Positions 28,222-34,181 of a DNA stretch of 34,181 nt are shown piece after piece (position 1 is the stretch's first letter; each line of letters begins with the position of its first letter). A model generated the notes under the pieces. That model was given only the letters and a program-made list of their open reading frames with translations. It did no database searches and was not told where the DNA came from. Both the position numbers and the translations under genes were made by a program. The DNA comes from Quinella sp. 2Q5 (GTDB taxonomy: Bacteria > Bacillota > Negativicutes > Selenomonadales > Selenomonadaceae): assembly GCA_015206785.1 (NCBI GenBank), contig JADEZQ010000020.1:1-34181 (forward strand), given 5' to 3'.

Positions 28222-28235
28222 ATCCATTCTCTAAC
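28222..28235 (+). repeat. right inverted repeat of giant gene 2
   Basis: ATCCATTCTCTAAC, exactly the reverse complement of 21273-21286. It lies 9 bases after the stop codon and before the terminator. Confidence 0.85.
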
Positions 28236-28255
28236 GGCTAAATAAGCAAACAGAA

Positions 28256-28287
28256 AAGCCTCGGCAACGGACTGCCGGGGCTTTTTT
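28256..28287 (+). terminator. rho-independent terminator after giant gene 2 (possibly bidirectional)
   Basis: The stem AAGCCTCGGCA/TGCCGGGGCTT (11 bp with one T-G) and 6-base loop are followed by six T in total. On the minus strand the same stem is followed by TTTTCT, so it may also end the convergent lysC-glycosyltransferase transcript. Confidence 0.9.
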
Positions 28288-28302
28288 GGTGCGAAAATTT
28301 TT

Positions 28303-29193
28303 TTATCGGGCGCGGACGAAATGCGGATACTTCTTCAGGAAGGCGGCAAGCGTCGGCAACTTGATCTCGCTCACGTCGCAGGGCACGAACTTGGCGGCGG
28401 TCTGGAAATATTTTCCGTTCGCCATAGCCTGTTCCACATAGTCGCGGTCGAGATATTTGGCGTCCTTGGCGGAAAGTTCCACGCATTCCACGGCGGCCGC
28501 CATCTTCTGCAGAACCTTGTCGATGCCGCCCATGTTGGAGAAGTGCCAACCGCCCTTGACGATGCGCGGCAGAGACTCGCGGGCATTGCGGAACGCCTGC
28601 GGTTTCTTCATGAACTTGAACTTGCCGATGACAGTGCCCGACCACGGCAGATGTCTGCAAACCCAGTCGAAGTAGTAGCAGTGGAAATTTTGTTGACAGC
28701 CGACGGGGCTCAAGTCCAGGAAGTTGTTGATGCGCATGCCGCTGTGGAAGGGGACGAGCTTGCCTTTGGTATAGGGCGTCGTGTCGTAAAAGGCGATGAA
28801 GTCCACGAACTTGTTTGGGTCGGTGAAGCTCTCGCGCAAAGTCTTGAGCGTGGCGGGGTCGGGGAATTCGTCCACGTCACCAACCATAATCAAATCGTCG
28901 GGCTCGGCGTCTTCCAGACCCTTGATGATGTTGTTGCGCTGATGATTTTCCAGCGACCAATCACCCACGCCACGATATGGCACGCGCGAACGATCCATGA
29001 TGTAATGAATCTTGGGCAGATACTTCCTGAAGTCGGCGACGTGCTCATAGAAGTTGAACGGCTTGGGAACGTCGGCGTGAGTCCTGTCCGCCTCGACGAT
29101 GACGAAGCAATCGACGATGTCATAAAAAGTTTCGAGCCGAAGCTCCAGAAGCTCCAGCTCGTTGAAAAACGTGAAGCAGTCGTAAATTTTCAT
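28303..29193 (-). CDS. GT17-like glycosyltransferase
   Basis: Product is 296 aa. The opening KIYDCFTFFNELELLELRL, the stretch VDCFVIVEADRTH, the Asp-x-Asp motif in GDVDEFPD (106-112, metal and nucleotide-sugar binding), and the block KGGWHFSNMGG are typical of glycosyltransferase family 17 (beta-1,4-GlcNAc transferase-like) proteins. There are no membrane segments, so it is presumably cytoplasmic and acts on a sugar acceptor or protein. ATG 29193 starts 6 bases after the lysC stop with GCAGGT as a weak RBS, so it is translationally coupled to lysC, a metabolically odd pairing. It ends convergently with giant gene 2; a role in glycosylating those Ser/Thr-rich proteins is a guess from position only. 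Confidence 0.82.
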   Translation of the reverse strand: MKIYDCFTFFNELELLELRLETFYDIVDCFVIVEADRTHADVPKPFNFYEHVADFRKYLPKIHYIMDRSRVPYRGVGDWSLENHQRNNIIKGLEDAEPDDLIMVGDVDEFPDPATLKTLRESFTDPNKFVDFIAFYDTTPYTKGKLVPFHSGMRINNFLDLSPVGCQQNFHCYYFDWVCRHLPWSGTVIGKFKFMKKPQAFRNARESLPRIVKGGWHFSNMGGIDKVLQKMAAAVECVELSAKDAKYLDRDYVEQAMANGKYFQTAAKFVPCDVSEIKLPTLAAFLKKYPHFVRAR

Positions 29194-29199
29194 ACCTGC

Positions 29200-30435
29200 T
29201 TACCTGTCGGGGAAGAACTCATCATGAATGCTGTTGACTGCCTCGGTGACCTGCGAACCCTTGACCAGGCACGAGACGCTGATTTCCGATGTGCTGATGA
29301 TGTCGATGTTGACGTCTGCGCGGGCAAGTGCACCGAACATCCGCGCCGCCACGCCGGGGCTACCCAACATCCCCGCGCCGACGATTGAGACCTTCGCCAT
29401 GTCCTCCTCGAAAAGGACGGTGATGGCGTTAATCTTTTCGCTGACGACGCCGATGACCTTCTTGGCTTCGGGCAGGTCGTGCAGGGCAATCGTGAAGACG
29501 ATATCGTTGATGTCGCGGTCGATGTTGCGGATACTCTGGACGATCATATCCACGTCGATGTTTTCGTCCGCCAGAGCCTTAAAGAGCTTGTGGGCAATGC
29601 CGGGGCTGTTTGGCACGCCGAGCACTGAAATTTTTGCGACCTTCATGTCGTGAGCGACGCCGCGTATCTCAAAATCTTTTTCCTCCACCGTGTAATCCTC
29701 CCTGATGATCGTGCCCGCCTTGTCGGTAAAAGTCGAGCGAACGTGAATCGGAATGTTGAAGTATTGACCCATCTCCACCGAGCGCGGTTGCATGACGCCG
29801 GCACCGAGCCGAGCCATCTCCAGCATCTCGAAGTAGGTGATCTCCTTCATCTTGCGTGCATGGGGCACGAGGCGCGGGTCTGCGGAATAGACGCCGTCGA
29901 CGTCCGTGAAAATTTCGCACTCGTCGGCTTTGAGAGCACCCGCCAGAGCCACGGCTGAGGTGTCCGAGCCGCCGCGTCCGAGCGTCACGGGGTCGCCGAG
30001 TTCGTCTGCACCTTGGAAGCCCGCCACCACCACGATGTTGCCGCGGTTCAATTCATCGTGCACGCGCTTGGGCTTGATGCCGACGATTCTGCCCTTGGTG
30101 TGGACGGAACTGGTGCGCATGCCCGCCTGAGCACCGGTCAACGATATCGCGGGCTGACCCAAACTTTTGAACGCCATTGCCAACAGCGCGATTGAAACCT
30201 GTTCGCCCGTCGTCAAGAGCATGTCCAGTTCCCGCAGATAATTCGCCTTGTACGGTTCGGCGTCTATGCCGCCCGCCAGCTCAAGCAGATTGTCGGTCGT
30301 CTTGCCCATTGCCGAGACCACCACGACAATCTTGTCGTCGGGCTTCTTCTCGGCAAGGATTCTGCGCGCCACCGCCAAAATCTTTTCTGTCGTAGCAACC
30401 GAAGAGCCGCCGAATTTTTTCACAACGAGAGCCAT
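29200..30435 (-). CDS. lysC: aspartate kinase
   Basis: Product is 411 aa. It phosphorylates aspartate, the first step toward lysine, diaminopimelate, threonine and methionine. The N-terminal KFGGSS (7-12), the TTGEQVSIALLA segment, GRGGSDTSAVALA and the FTDVDGVYSADPR loop are all standard. Two ACT domains occupy about residues 265-411 (KISVLGVPNSPGIAHKLF and KVSIVGAGMLGSPGVAARMF), pointing to feedback inhibition. ATG 30435 was chosen over an out-of-frame ATG at 30440: GGAGGA has 9-base spacing to the former and only 4 to the latter, which would yield a 6-codon peptide (MAWLSL). The leader is about 40 bases with no lysine riboswitch. Confidence 0.96.
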   Translation of the reverse strand: MALVVKKFGGSSVATTEKILAVARRILAEKKPDDKIVVVVSAMGKTTDNLLELAGGIDAEPYKANYLRELDMLLTTGEQVSIALLAMAFKSLGQPAISLTGAQAGMRTSSVHTKGRIVGIKPKRVHDELNRGNIVVVAGFQGADELGDPVTLGRGGSDTSAVALAGALKADECEIFTDVDGVYSADPRLVPHARKMKEITYFEMLEMARLGAGVMQPRSVEMGQYFNIPIHVRSTFTDKAGTIIREDYTVEEKDFEIRGVAHDMKVAKISVLGVPNSPGIAHKLFKALADENIDVDMIVQSIRNIDRDINDIVFTIALHDLPEAKKVIGVVSEKINAITVLFEEDMAKVSIVGAGMLGSPGVAARMFGALARADVNIDIISTSEISVSCLVKGSQVTEAVNSIHDEFFPDR

Positions 30436-30456
30436 GCCATTAATCCTCCTTCGTAC

Positions 30457-30468
30457 AGCTCATGAGCT
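30457..30468. other. 12-bp perfect palindrome in the lysC leader
   Basis: AGCTCATGAGCT lies between the lysC promoter and its RBS. It could be an operator or form a small RNA hairpin; nothing else in the leader looks regulatory. Confidence 0.4.
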
Positions 30469-30482
30469 TTCACGTTAAAATC

Positions 30483-30511
30483 ATTGTAGCAGAGAACTAC
30501 TCGTCCGTCAA
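30483..30511 (-). promoter_or_regulatory. promoter of lysC-glycosyltransferase operon
   Basis: On the minus strand TTGACG (30511-30506), a 17-base spacer and TACAAT (30488-30483): five of six matches in each hexamer. Expected transcription start is near 30476. Confidence 0.82.
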
Positions 30512-30571
30512 AAAATTTTGCCGCGACTCGAAAGGATTTATCCGCCAAAAATTTTTCACTCCAAACATTAA

Positions 30572-30598
30572 GGCGACCCCGTCCGAAACGGAATCGCC
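30572..30598 (-). terminator. probable terminator hairpin after the 96-aa gene
   Basis: Read on the minus strand, GGCGATTCCG pairs with CGGGGTCGCC over 10 bp including two U-G pairs, with loop TTTCGGA. On the plus strand those two pairs become C-A mismatches, so the structure favours the minus-strand RNA. The following TTAATGTTT is a weak T tract. Confidence 0.5.
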
Positions 30599-30621
30599 CA
30601 TAGTATTCAAGTCCGAGGCAG

Positions 30622-30912
30622 TTATTTCTTTGAGGCCTTCGCGGATTTTGCGGCAGGTGCCGGCGCGGGCTTTTCGAGGGTCTTTGCCGCGGGCGCGGGC
30701 TTTGCCGGTTCAGGGATTGCCTCTTGCAGGATGTCGACGAGCGCAACTTTCACCACGCCGAGGACGTCCGCCAAAACCGCGTTGTACAGGTCGCCGCCAT
30801 CGACGACGCCGCGTCCGTTCTCCGTGACGAAAAATTTCTTCGGGTGATCGCCCGCCGCCTTCGCCGCGTCAATTTTATCTGCAACCAATTTCTCCAGCTG
30901 CTCTCTGTTCAT
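30622..30912 (-). CDS. small protein with Ala/Pro/Lys-rich tail, function unknown
   Basis: Predicted product is 96 aa. GGGAGTG lies 8 bases before ATG 30912 on the minus strand. Residues 1-65 look like a compact, mainly helical domain (NREQLEKLVADKIDAAKAAG, then GGDLYNAVLADVLGVVKVAL). Residues 66-96 are a low-complexity Ala/Pro/Lys tail that ends in several lysines and could contact nucleic acid or another acidic partner. There is no signal peptide or membrane helix. It is an isolated gene between a strong terminator (30978-31002) and the lysC promoter. I do not recognise a family. Confidence 0.72.
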   Translation of the reverse strand: MNREQLEKLVADKIDAAKAAGDHPKKFFVTENGRGVVDGGDLYNAVLADVLGVVKVALVDILQEAIPEPAKPAPAAKTLEKPAPAPAAKSAKASKK

Positions 30913-30977
30913 CAGCCGTCACTCCCAAAACATTTTTCTCGAAACTTTCTACGCGCCGATAAAAATTCCTGCCGAAC

Positions 30978-31002
30978 AAAAAAATTCCCGCCTTGCGGCG
31001 GG
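30978..31002 (-). terminator. rho-independent terminator after the 82-aa gene
   Basis: On the minus strand CCCGCC, tetraloop GCAA and GGCGGG (31002-30987) are followed by AATTTTTTT. The GNRA-type loop and T run make a strong terminator, 30 bases after the stop codon. Confidence 0.92.
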
Positions 31003-31031
31003 TGTTGGTTTTCGTTTGCAATTTATCGTCT

Positions 31032-31280
31032 TCACGCGGCATTATCCTCTTTCAAAACGTATCTCATATACATCGGGAGCTTCTCGATGGTCTTGTCCAG
31101 GCGCGGGTTCTTGCGCCACATGTTGTACTTGTGCAGTTCGGATTCAGACCGTCCGCTACGAAAGAACTGGTAAACGCCTTTCGAGAAACTTTGCGAAAAC
31201 ATGTAGTGACGTTTGCCGTTCGATACGAGATAGAAATGAATTTTCTCGTTTGACTTTGTAACCATGATCTTGTTCTTCAT
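31032..31280 (-). CDS. small basic protein of unknown function
   Basis: Predicted product is 82 aa from ATG 31280, which has GGGGGTGGAG 6 bases upstream; an in-frame GTG at 31292 lies within that RBS. The protein is strongly basic and aromatic, with a segment YMFSQSFSKGVYQFFRSGRS, then ELHKYNMWRKNPRLDKTIEK. It has no signal peptide, cysteine pair or membrane helix. A good promoter and a good terminator show it is a genuine single-gene unit. It is more AT-rich than its neighbours. I do not recognise the family; a nucleic-acid-binding role would fit the charge but is only a guess. Confidence 0.75.
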   Translation of the reverse strand: MKNKIMVTKSNEKIHFYLVSNGKRHYMFSQSFSKGVYQFFRSGRSESELHKYNMWRKNPRLDKTIEKLPMYMRYVLKEDNAA

Positions 31281-31328
31281 GATGGACTCCACCCCCTGAA
31301 AGCTTACTGAAAAAATTTACTCTCTGCT

Positions 31329-31357
31329 ATTGTAATCGAATTTTTGGGGCTTGTCCA
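31329..31357 (-). promoter_or_regulatory. promoter of the 82-aa gene
   Basis: On the minus strand TGGACA (31357-31352), a 17-base spacer and TACAAT (31334-31329): five of six matches in each hexamer. It is about 40 bases upstream of the RBS. Confidence 0.8.
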
Positions 31358-31539
31358 TAAGCGTTACGGCAACGTTAATGAAAAGTTAATGATTCACCGA
31401 CTTTCCCGCAGTGACGCGGTTTTTAAGGCGGGGATTTTTAATGCTTCCCTAATGACAAAAATAGCCAAACTTTGTAGAATTGTCGCGACGAAAGTCGATA
31501 CGAAGCTTTTTGACAAGAGCAAGACAATAGCGCAAAAAT

Positions 31540-31569
31540 GGAAAGTCGGGCTCTAGGCTTTCCGTTTTT
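31540..31569 (+). terminator. orphan rho-independent terminator
   Basis: The stem GGAAAGTC/GGCTTTCC (31540-31547 and 31556-31563, one T-G) with an 8-base loop is followed by GTTTTT. No annotated plus-strand gene lies upstream within 3 kb, so whichever transcript it ends is not accounted for. Confidence 0.65.
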
Positions 31570-31639
31570 CCTTGTTTTGAGGAAACCGGCTATCGTCCGC
31601 GACCCCACACAGATAAATTTCAGCAAGGAATGAATCCCA

Positions 31640-31933
31640 ATGATAAGGTTAGCGAAAAACTTCATATTGACGACAGCGGTTGTCAACGCAATGATTTTCG
31701 TTGACCTTTCGTCAGTGACAGCGGCAAGTCTCCAACAAACTTGCGCCGCAGAAAAAATTTTCGTACTCGACGGGCACGTATCGGCGCGAACGTATTTGGA
31801 TTTCTGGTCGAAGTTCCGCGATACTGTTATGCCCGACCCCAACAAGCCTCAGGACAATAATCCTCCGAAGGAAATGCACAAACCCAAGCCCAGCAAAACG
31901 AAGTTGCCGCCCAGAACCAAACCCGATGATTAA
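31640..31933 (+). CDS. small putative exported protein
   Basis: Predicted product is 97 aa. ATG 31640 has AAGGA about 10 bases upstream. The N terminus (MIRLAKNFILTTAVVNAMIF, then VDLSSVTAA) looks like a signal peptide of modest hydrophobicity, with possible cleavage near residue 29. The C-terminal third is Pro/Lys/Asp-rich (MPDPNKPQDNNPPKE, then KPKPSKTKLPP) and likely disordered, ending in a charged PDD. Nothing indicates a function. Its stop overlaps the convergent gene by 4 bases. No clear promoter is seen. It could be a decaying or falsely predicted gene, hence the moderate confidence. Confidence 0.5.
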   Translation: MIRLAKNFILTTAVVNAMIFVDLSSVTAASLQQTCAAEKIFVLDGHVSARTYLDFWSKFRDTVMPDPNKPQDNNPPKEMHKPKPSKTKLPPRTKPDD

Positions 31934-32466
31934 TCTTTGACCACGAAGCCGCGTTGGACGCGACCGAAGCCGCCTTCCACGCGCAGGAAATAGAACGCTT
32001 TCTTCCGATAATCGGCACGCGCGTCGTTGCCGGTTTTTTCTTGGTAATGAAGCGTGTTCTCGGCATGAGCGGACGTGAAGCCGAACAAAATTTTCAGCGG
32101 CAGAATTTTTCCCGTGCGCGGAATGATCGAATCGTCGGCGATGTTCAGCGGGTAACGTGCGCCGTTGACTTCGACCATGAGCATTGGCGCGACGCCGTTG
32201 ACGAAAGTTCCGCCGGCGGGCATGTACAGCGGGTAATCGCCGTCGGGCAAGGCGACGAGCTCAGAGCCGCGGATAAAGCTCAAAGCGTCGGACGGGATTA
32301 TCTCTTCGTGCCAACTCGGCGGCGTCGAAGATTTTGGCAACAACACCGCCGCGACTGCCGCCGTCACGAAGACTGCCACCGCGATGAAATAGAACTTCCG
32401 CGAAAATTTCCGGAACGCCGCCTTCTCCCTGTCGATGAGCCGTTCGAGCTCGCGCAGGTCGTTCAT
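31930..32466 (-). CDS. single-pass membrane protein, function unknown
   Basis: Predicted product is 178 aa. ATG 32466 overlaps the stop of the upstream gene (ATGA), so translation is coupled; longer upstream starts read through that gene. The protein has a charged cytoplasmic N terminus (NDLRELERLIDREKAAFRKF), one membrane helix (about 26-42, FYFIAVAVFVTAAVAAVLL), and an external domain of about 135 residues with a Pro/Gly-rich strand pattern (LPDGDYPLYMPAGGTFVNG). It is the last gene of the lgt operon. I do not recognise a family; a link to envelope assembly is suggested only by the operon. Confidence 0.78.
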   Translation of the reverse strand: MNDLRELERLIDREKAAFRKFSRKFYFIAVAVFVTAAVAAVLLPKSSTPPSWHEEIIPSDALSFIRGSELVALPDGDYPLYMPAGGTFVNGVAPMLMVEVNGARYPLNIADDSIIPRTGKILPLKILFGFTSAHAENTLHYQEKTGNDARADYRKKAFYFLRVEGGFGRVQRGFVVKD

Positions 32467-32741
32467 TGGAATTGCCCGGGGAAAATCGGGCGATTCGAGT
32501 GTTCGGCGATGTCGCGGATAACGTCTTTGTCGGGCTTGCCGAGAACCCAGCCGAGGATTTTTATTTCGGCGTGCGTGGAAATTTTTTGGTCGCGGACGTC
32601 GCCGGAAGAGAAGCAAATTTTCTTGTACGTCTCAAGCGTCAGGTTGTAGCGGGCGGTGATTTCTTGCAGGGAACGCAATTTGTTCGGCGGGTTGCGGTAG
32701 CGTTCGAGAGTTTTGACGATGTCTTCGGGCAGTTCAGCCAT
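32463..32741 (-). CDS. small protein of unknown function in the lgt operon
   Basis: Predicted product is 92 aa. GGAGGA lies 6 bases before ATG 32741, and the gene overlaps the end of lgt by 8 bases. It is soluble and mostly helical. The segment NKLRSLQEITARYNLTLETY resembles a helix-turn-helix-like pair and is followed by KKICFSSGDVRDQKISTH. This could mean DNA binding, but the match is only visual. The operon position between lgt and a membrane protein is the only functional context. Confidence 0.75.
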   Translation of the reverse strand: MAELPEDIVKTLERYRNPPNKLRSLQEITARYNLTLETYKKICFSSGDVRDQKISTHAEIKILGWVLGKPDKDVIRDIAEHSNRPIFPGQFQ

Positions 32742-33513
32742 GATGATTCCTCCTCCAACTCAACCAAGCGAAAATTCCTGCGGCAATGGTGAACGCGACG
32801 ACGCTTGTGACCTGTGCGCTCTTCAATGCGCCGATGACTTGAGCGGTGTAGTCGCCGCGGAAAAATTCCAACACGAACCGAGCCGCCGCGTAGAGCATCA
32901 CATACAGCGCGAAGCATTGACCCTTGACGTAGTCGGTGCAACGGAAAATCAAAAGCAACGCGAAGATCACAACGTCGAGCTGACATTCCCAAACCTCGGC
33001 GGGCCAGAGCGGTTGCGTGCCGTACGTCCGGAAGGCGAGCGTGGTGTCGGGGTAGATGATGCCGAAGCTTGAGCCGGTCGGTGCACCGAAGGCGTCGCCG
33101 TTCAAAAGATTGGCGCAACGCCCCAACGCCTGACCGAGCACGATTGCCGGAGCGAGGATATCCGCCAGATGAATGACGTCGAGTTTCTTTGACCGAGCAT
33201 ACAACGCGCCCGCCGTCACGCCCAAGATAATCCCGCCCTGAACCGCCATGCCGCCCTGCCAAACGTTCAAGATCTCGTCGAGATGATTTTGGTAGTAGCC
33301 CCAGTCGAAGAAGAAGACGTCCCACAGCCTGGCACCGAGCAGACCGAAGAATCCGCCAATCAAACCGATGTCGACGAGAAATTTTTCGTAGCCGCGCCCG
33401 TCGACCTTCGCCATGAAGTAACCGACGCCCGTCGCCAAAAAAATCGACAGGCTCAAGACCACGCCATAGGAGCGGATGGGAAAGTCGCCGACGTAAAACA
33501 GAAACTGATGCAC
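32734..33513 (-). CDS. lgt: prolipoprotein diacylglyceryl transferase
   Basis: Product is 259 aa. Lgt is an inner-membrane enzyme that transfers a diacylglyceryl group from phosphatidylglycerol to the lipobox cysteine of prolipoproteins. Seven or so membrane helices are visible. The family motifs are IRSYGVVLSLSIFLA near the N terminus, GGMAVQGGIILG (87-98), and the signature GRCANLLNGDAFGAPT (131-146), where Arg132 and Asn139 match catalytic or lipid-contact residues of the family. The ANLLNGD variant of the usual GNFINGE is a minor oddity. GTG 33513 has GGAGGA 6 bases upstream. It heads a three-gene operon. HtrA in this window has a lipobox and is a likely substrate. Confidence 0.95.
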   Translation of the reverse strand: MHQFLFYVGDFPIRSYGVVLSLSIFLATGVGYFMAKVDGRGYEKFLVDIGLIGGFFGLLGARLWDVFFFDWGYYQNHLDEILNVWQGGMAVQGGIILGVTAGALYARSKKLDVIHLADILAPAIVLGQALGRCANLLNGDAFGAPTGSSFGIIYPDTTLAFRTYGTQPLWPAEVWECQLDVVIFALLLIFRCTDYVKGQCFALYVMLYAAARFVLEFFRGDYTAQVIGALKSAQVTSVVAFTIAAGIFAWLSWRRNHHG

Positions 33514-33540
33514 GTGTCGTCCTCCGAAAGTTTTGCAACG

Positions 33541-33568
33541 ATTATAACAGGCGGCGAAGATTTTTCAA
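33541..33568 (-). promoter_or_regulatory. promoter of the lgt operon
   Basis: On the minus strand TTGAAA (33568-33563), a 16-base spacer ending in TGT, and TATAAT (33546-33541). The TGn extension and consensus -10 make it convincing. It lies about 15 bases before the lgt RBS. Confidence 0.78.
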
Positions 33569-33655
33569 ACGATTTATCGCGGCTGAAAGGAATTTCCCCC
33601 GTTGCGTCGAAGTCAACCGCGGCAAACGACCGACGCAAGTTTTTTTCGTGGGGGG

Positions 33656-34181
33656 ATGGTCTTGGCATTTTTTTTGATAGTGCCGAGCGTAATGGTTGTC
33701 AGCATTCTGTTGGTGCACGCGCTGGCAAAGCGGATGGGTCTGCGGATTTACTACGCGACGCTTGTTGCCGTGGCAGTGCTGTCGTTTATGGTGCTGTTTG
33801 CGGCGGCGTTCGTTGCACCCGCGGTCGGCAAGAAGTTCCTGATGGTTGCGGGGCTGATGATTTTGGGAGCGTCGGCACTCGTCACGGCGGCGAACAAATT
33901 TCTGCACGACAAACAACTTGCCGAAGAGCGACGCTTCACCGAGGAGGTCAAGGCGGCTTACGCGGCGGAAGTTCGCAAAGATTCGTCCGAGCCTGCCGCG
34001 CCGATAACCGGCTTCGATTGGGGTGACCCCGACGATTTTCGAGCGATTGGCAAATACAACGAGTTCGTCACCGATGAACCCGTCGCCGATGAACCAGTCA
34101 CCGATGAACCCGTCGCCGATGAACCCGTCGCCGATGAACCCGTCGCCGATGAACCCGTCGCCGATGAACCCGTCGCTGATG
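33656..34181 (+). CDS. membrane protein with VADEP tandem repeats (partial, runs off window)
   Basis: The open frame starts at ATG 33656 and has no stop before the window ends (175 codons seen). An in-frame TTG at 33662 with GGGGGG (33650-33655) 6 bases upstream is an equally good start. Three membrane helices occupy about residues 4-20, 28-50 and 58-76. A cytoplasmic or external charged segment follows (KFLHDKQLAEERRFTEEVK), then an acidic DWGDPDDFRAIGKYNEF and a run of five-residue repeats V-A/T-D-E-P from about residue 138. I do not recognise the family. Acidic Pro repeats of this type are often flexible spacers. The C-terminal domain, if any, is outside the window. Confidence 0.75.
   Translation, partial: MVLAFFLIVPSVMVVSILLVHALAKRMGLRIYYATLVAVAVLSFMVLFAAAFVAPAVGKKFLMVAGLMILGASALVTAANKFLHDKQLAEERRFTEEVKAAYAAEVRKDSSEPAAPITGFDWGDPDDFRAIGKYNEFVTDEPVADEPVTDEPVADEPVADEPVADEPVADEPVAD
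34067..34181 (+). repeat. 15-bp in-frame tandem repeat (VADEP/VTDEP)
   Basis: The unit GTCGCCGATGAACCC (variants GTCACC..., and one ending CCA) is repeated seven full times from 34067 to 34171, and an eighth begins at 34172. As the unit is 15 bp, copy-number changes would alter protein length without shifting the frame. Confidence 0.95.

Larger units (their letters stand above)
31293..31639. other. 347-base gap without a convincing protein gene
   Basis: It holds the promoter of the 82-aa gene on the minus strand (31329-31357) and a plus-strand terminator (31540-31569). A 56-codon plus-strand ORF (ATG 31389 to TAG 31556) has no RBS, and its stop lies in the loop side of that terminator, so I do not call it. 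The stretch is AT-richer than its surroundings. A small RNA ending at 31569 is possible, but no good plus-strand promoter was found. Confidence 0.5.

Noticed and set aside
30436-30620. Possible lysine riboswitch before lysC
   Set aside because: The promoter leaves only about 40 bases of leader, too short for an L box, and no conserved L-box core was seen.
31344-31556. A 70-codon plus-strand frame in the gap
   Set aside because: No RBS, it starts within a minus-strand promoter, and its stop lies in a terminator loop.
33283-34026. A 247-codon plus-strand frame overlapping lgt
   Set aside because: Its first half is antisense to lgt and its second half is out of frame with the hydrophobic, repeat-containing membrane protein that begins at 33656.

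Overview
The window looks like a chromosomal segment of a GC-rich (roughly 55-60% by eye) bacterium of the Firmicutes sensu lato, most plausibly a diderm Negativicutes (Selenomonas-like) lineage. Reasons: an htrA-rlmH pair, mutS2, lgt, a DUF1537 kinase and sigma70-type promoters with Shine-Dalgarno starts (Firmicutes-like), combined with very large RTX-type proteins without signal peptides, which normally leave diderm cells by type I secretion. The taxonomic call is inference; the 23S and 5S sequences here would settle it.

Layout. 1-1054: end of an rRNA operon (23S 3' part, 5S) followed by tRNA-His and tRNA-Trp and a terminator. 1093-4607: a zinc-ribbon GTPase-like gene with a secreted-protein gene, then lipoprotein protease HtrA overlapping rlmH, whose last 23 bp are duplicated just downstream. 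4658-6236: manA overlapping a SAM methyltransferase. 6207-8459 (minus strand): an ABC-2 polysaccharide-type permease followed by a DUF1537 four-carbon acid sugar kinase. 8529-13762: a radical SAM/B12-type protein, a secreted transglutaminase-like protein and MutS2.

13796-28287 is the most unusual part: two tandem giant genes (2419 and 2298 codons) encoding paralogous repeat proteins with about 16 and 18 copies of a roughly 110-140 residue module, a C-terminal RTX-like region and a shared C-terminal tail. Both have a similar upstream element (TTTAG-N18-GATTA) that is not a good sigma70 promoter. Each gene is also bracketed by its own inverted repeat, placed between promoter and RBS on one side and between the end of the coding region and the terminator on the other. 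That geometry suits either an invertible (phase-variable) cassette or 5'-3' pairing in the mRNA. The two coding regions lack the palindrome AAAATTTT, which is greatly over-represented in the rest of the window.

28303-34181: minus-strand lysC with a translationally coupled GT17-like glycosyltransferase, two small genes of unknown function, a roughly 350-bp gap with an orphan terminator, a small plus-strand secreted-type ORF, an lgt operon with two unknown small genes, and the start of a membrane protein carrying a 15-bp (VADEP) tandem repeat that runs off the window. Lgt fits functionally with the lipobox on HtrA; other links between neighbours are inference. No CRISPR array, insertion sequence, phage gene, recombinase or type I secretion gene was found.
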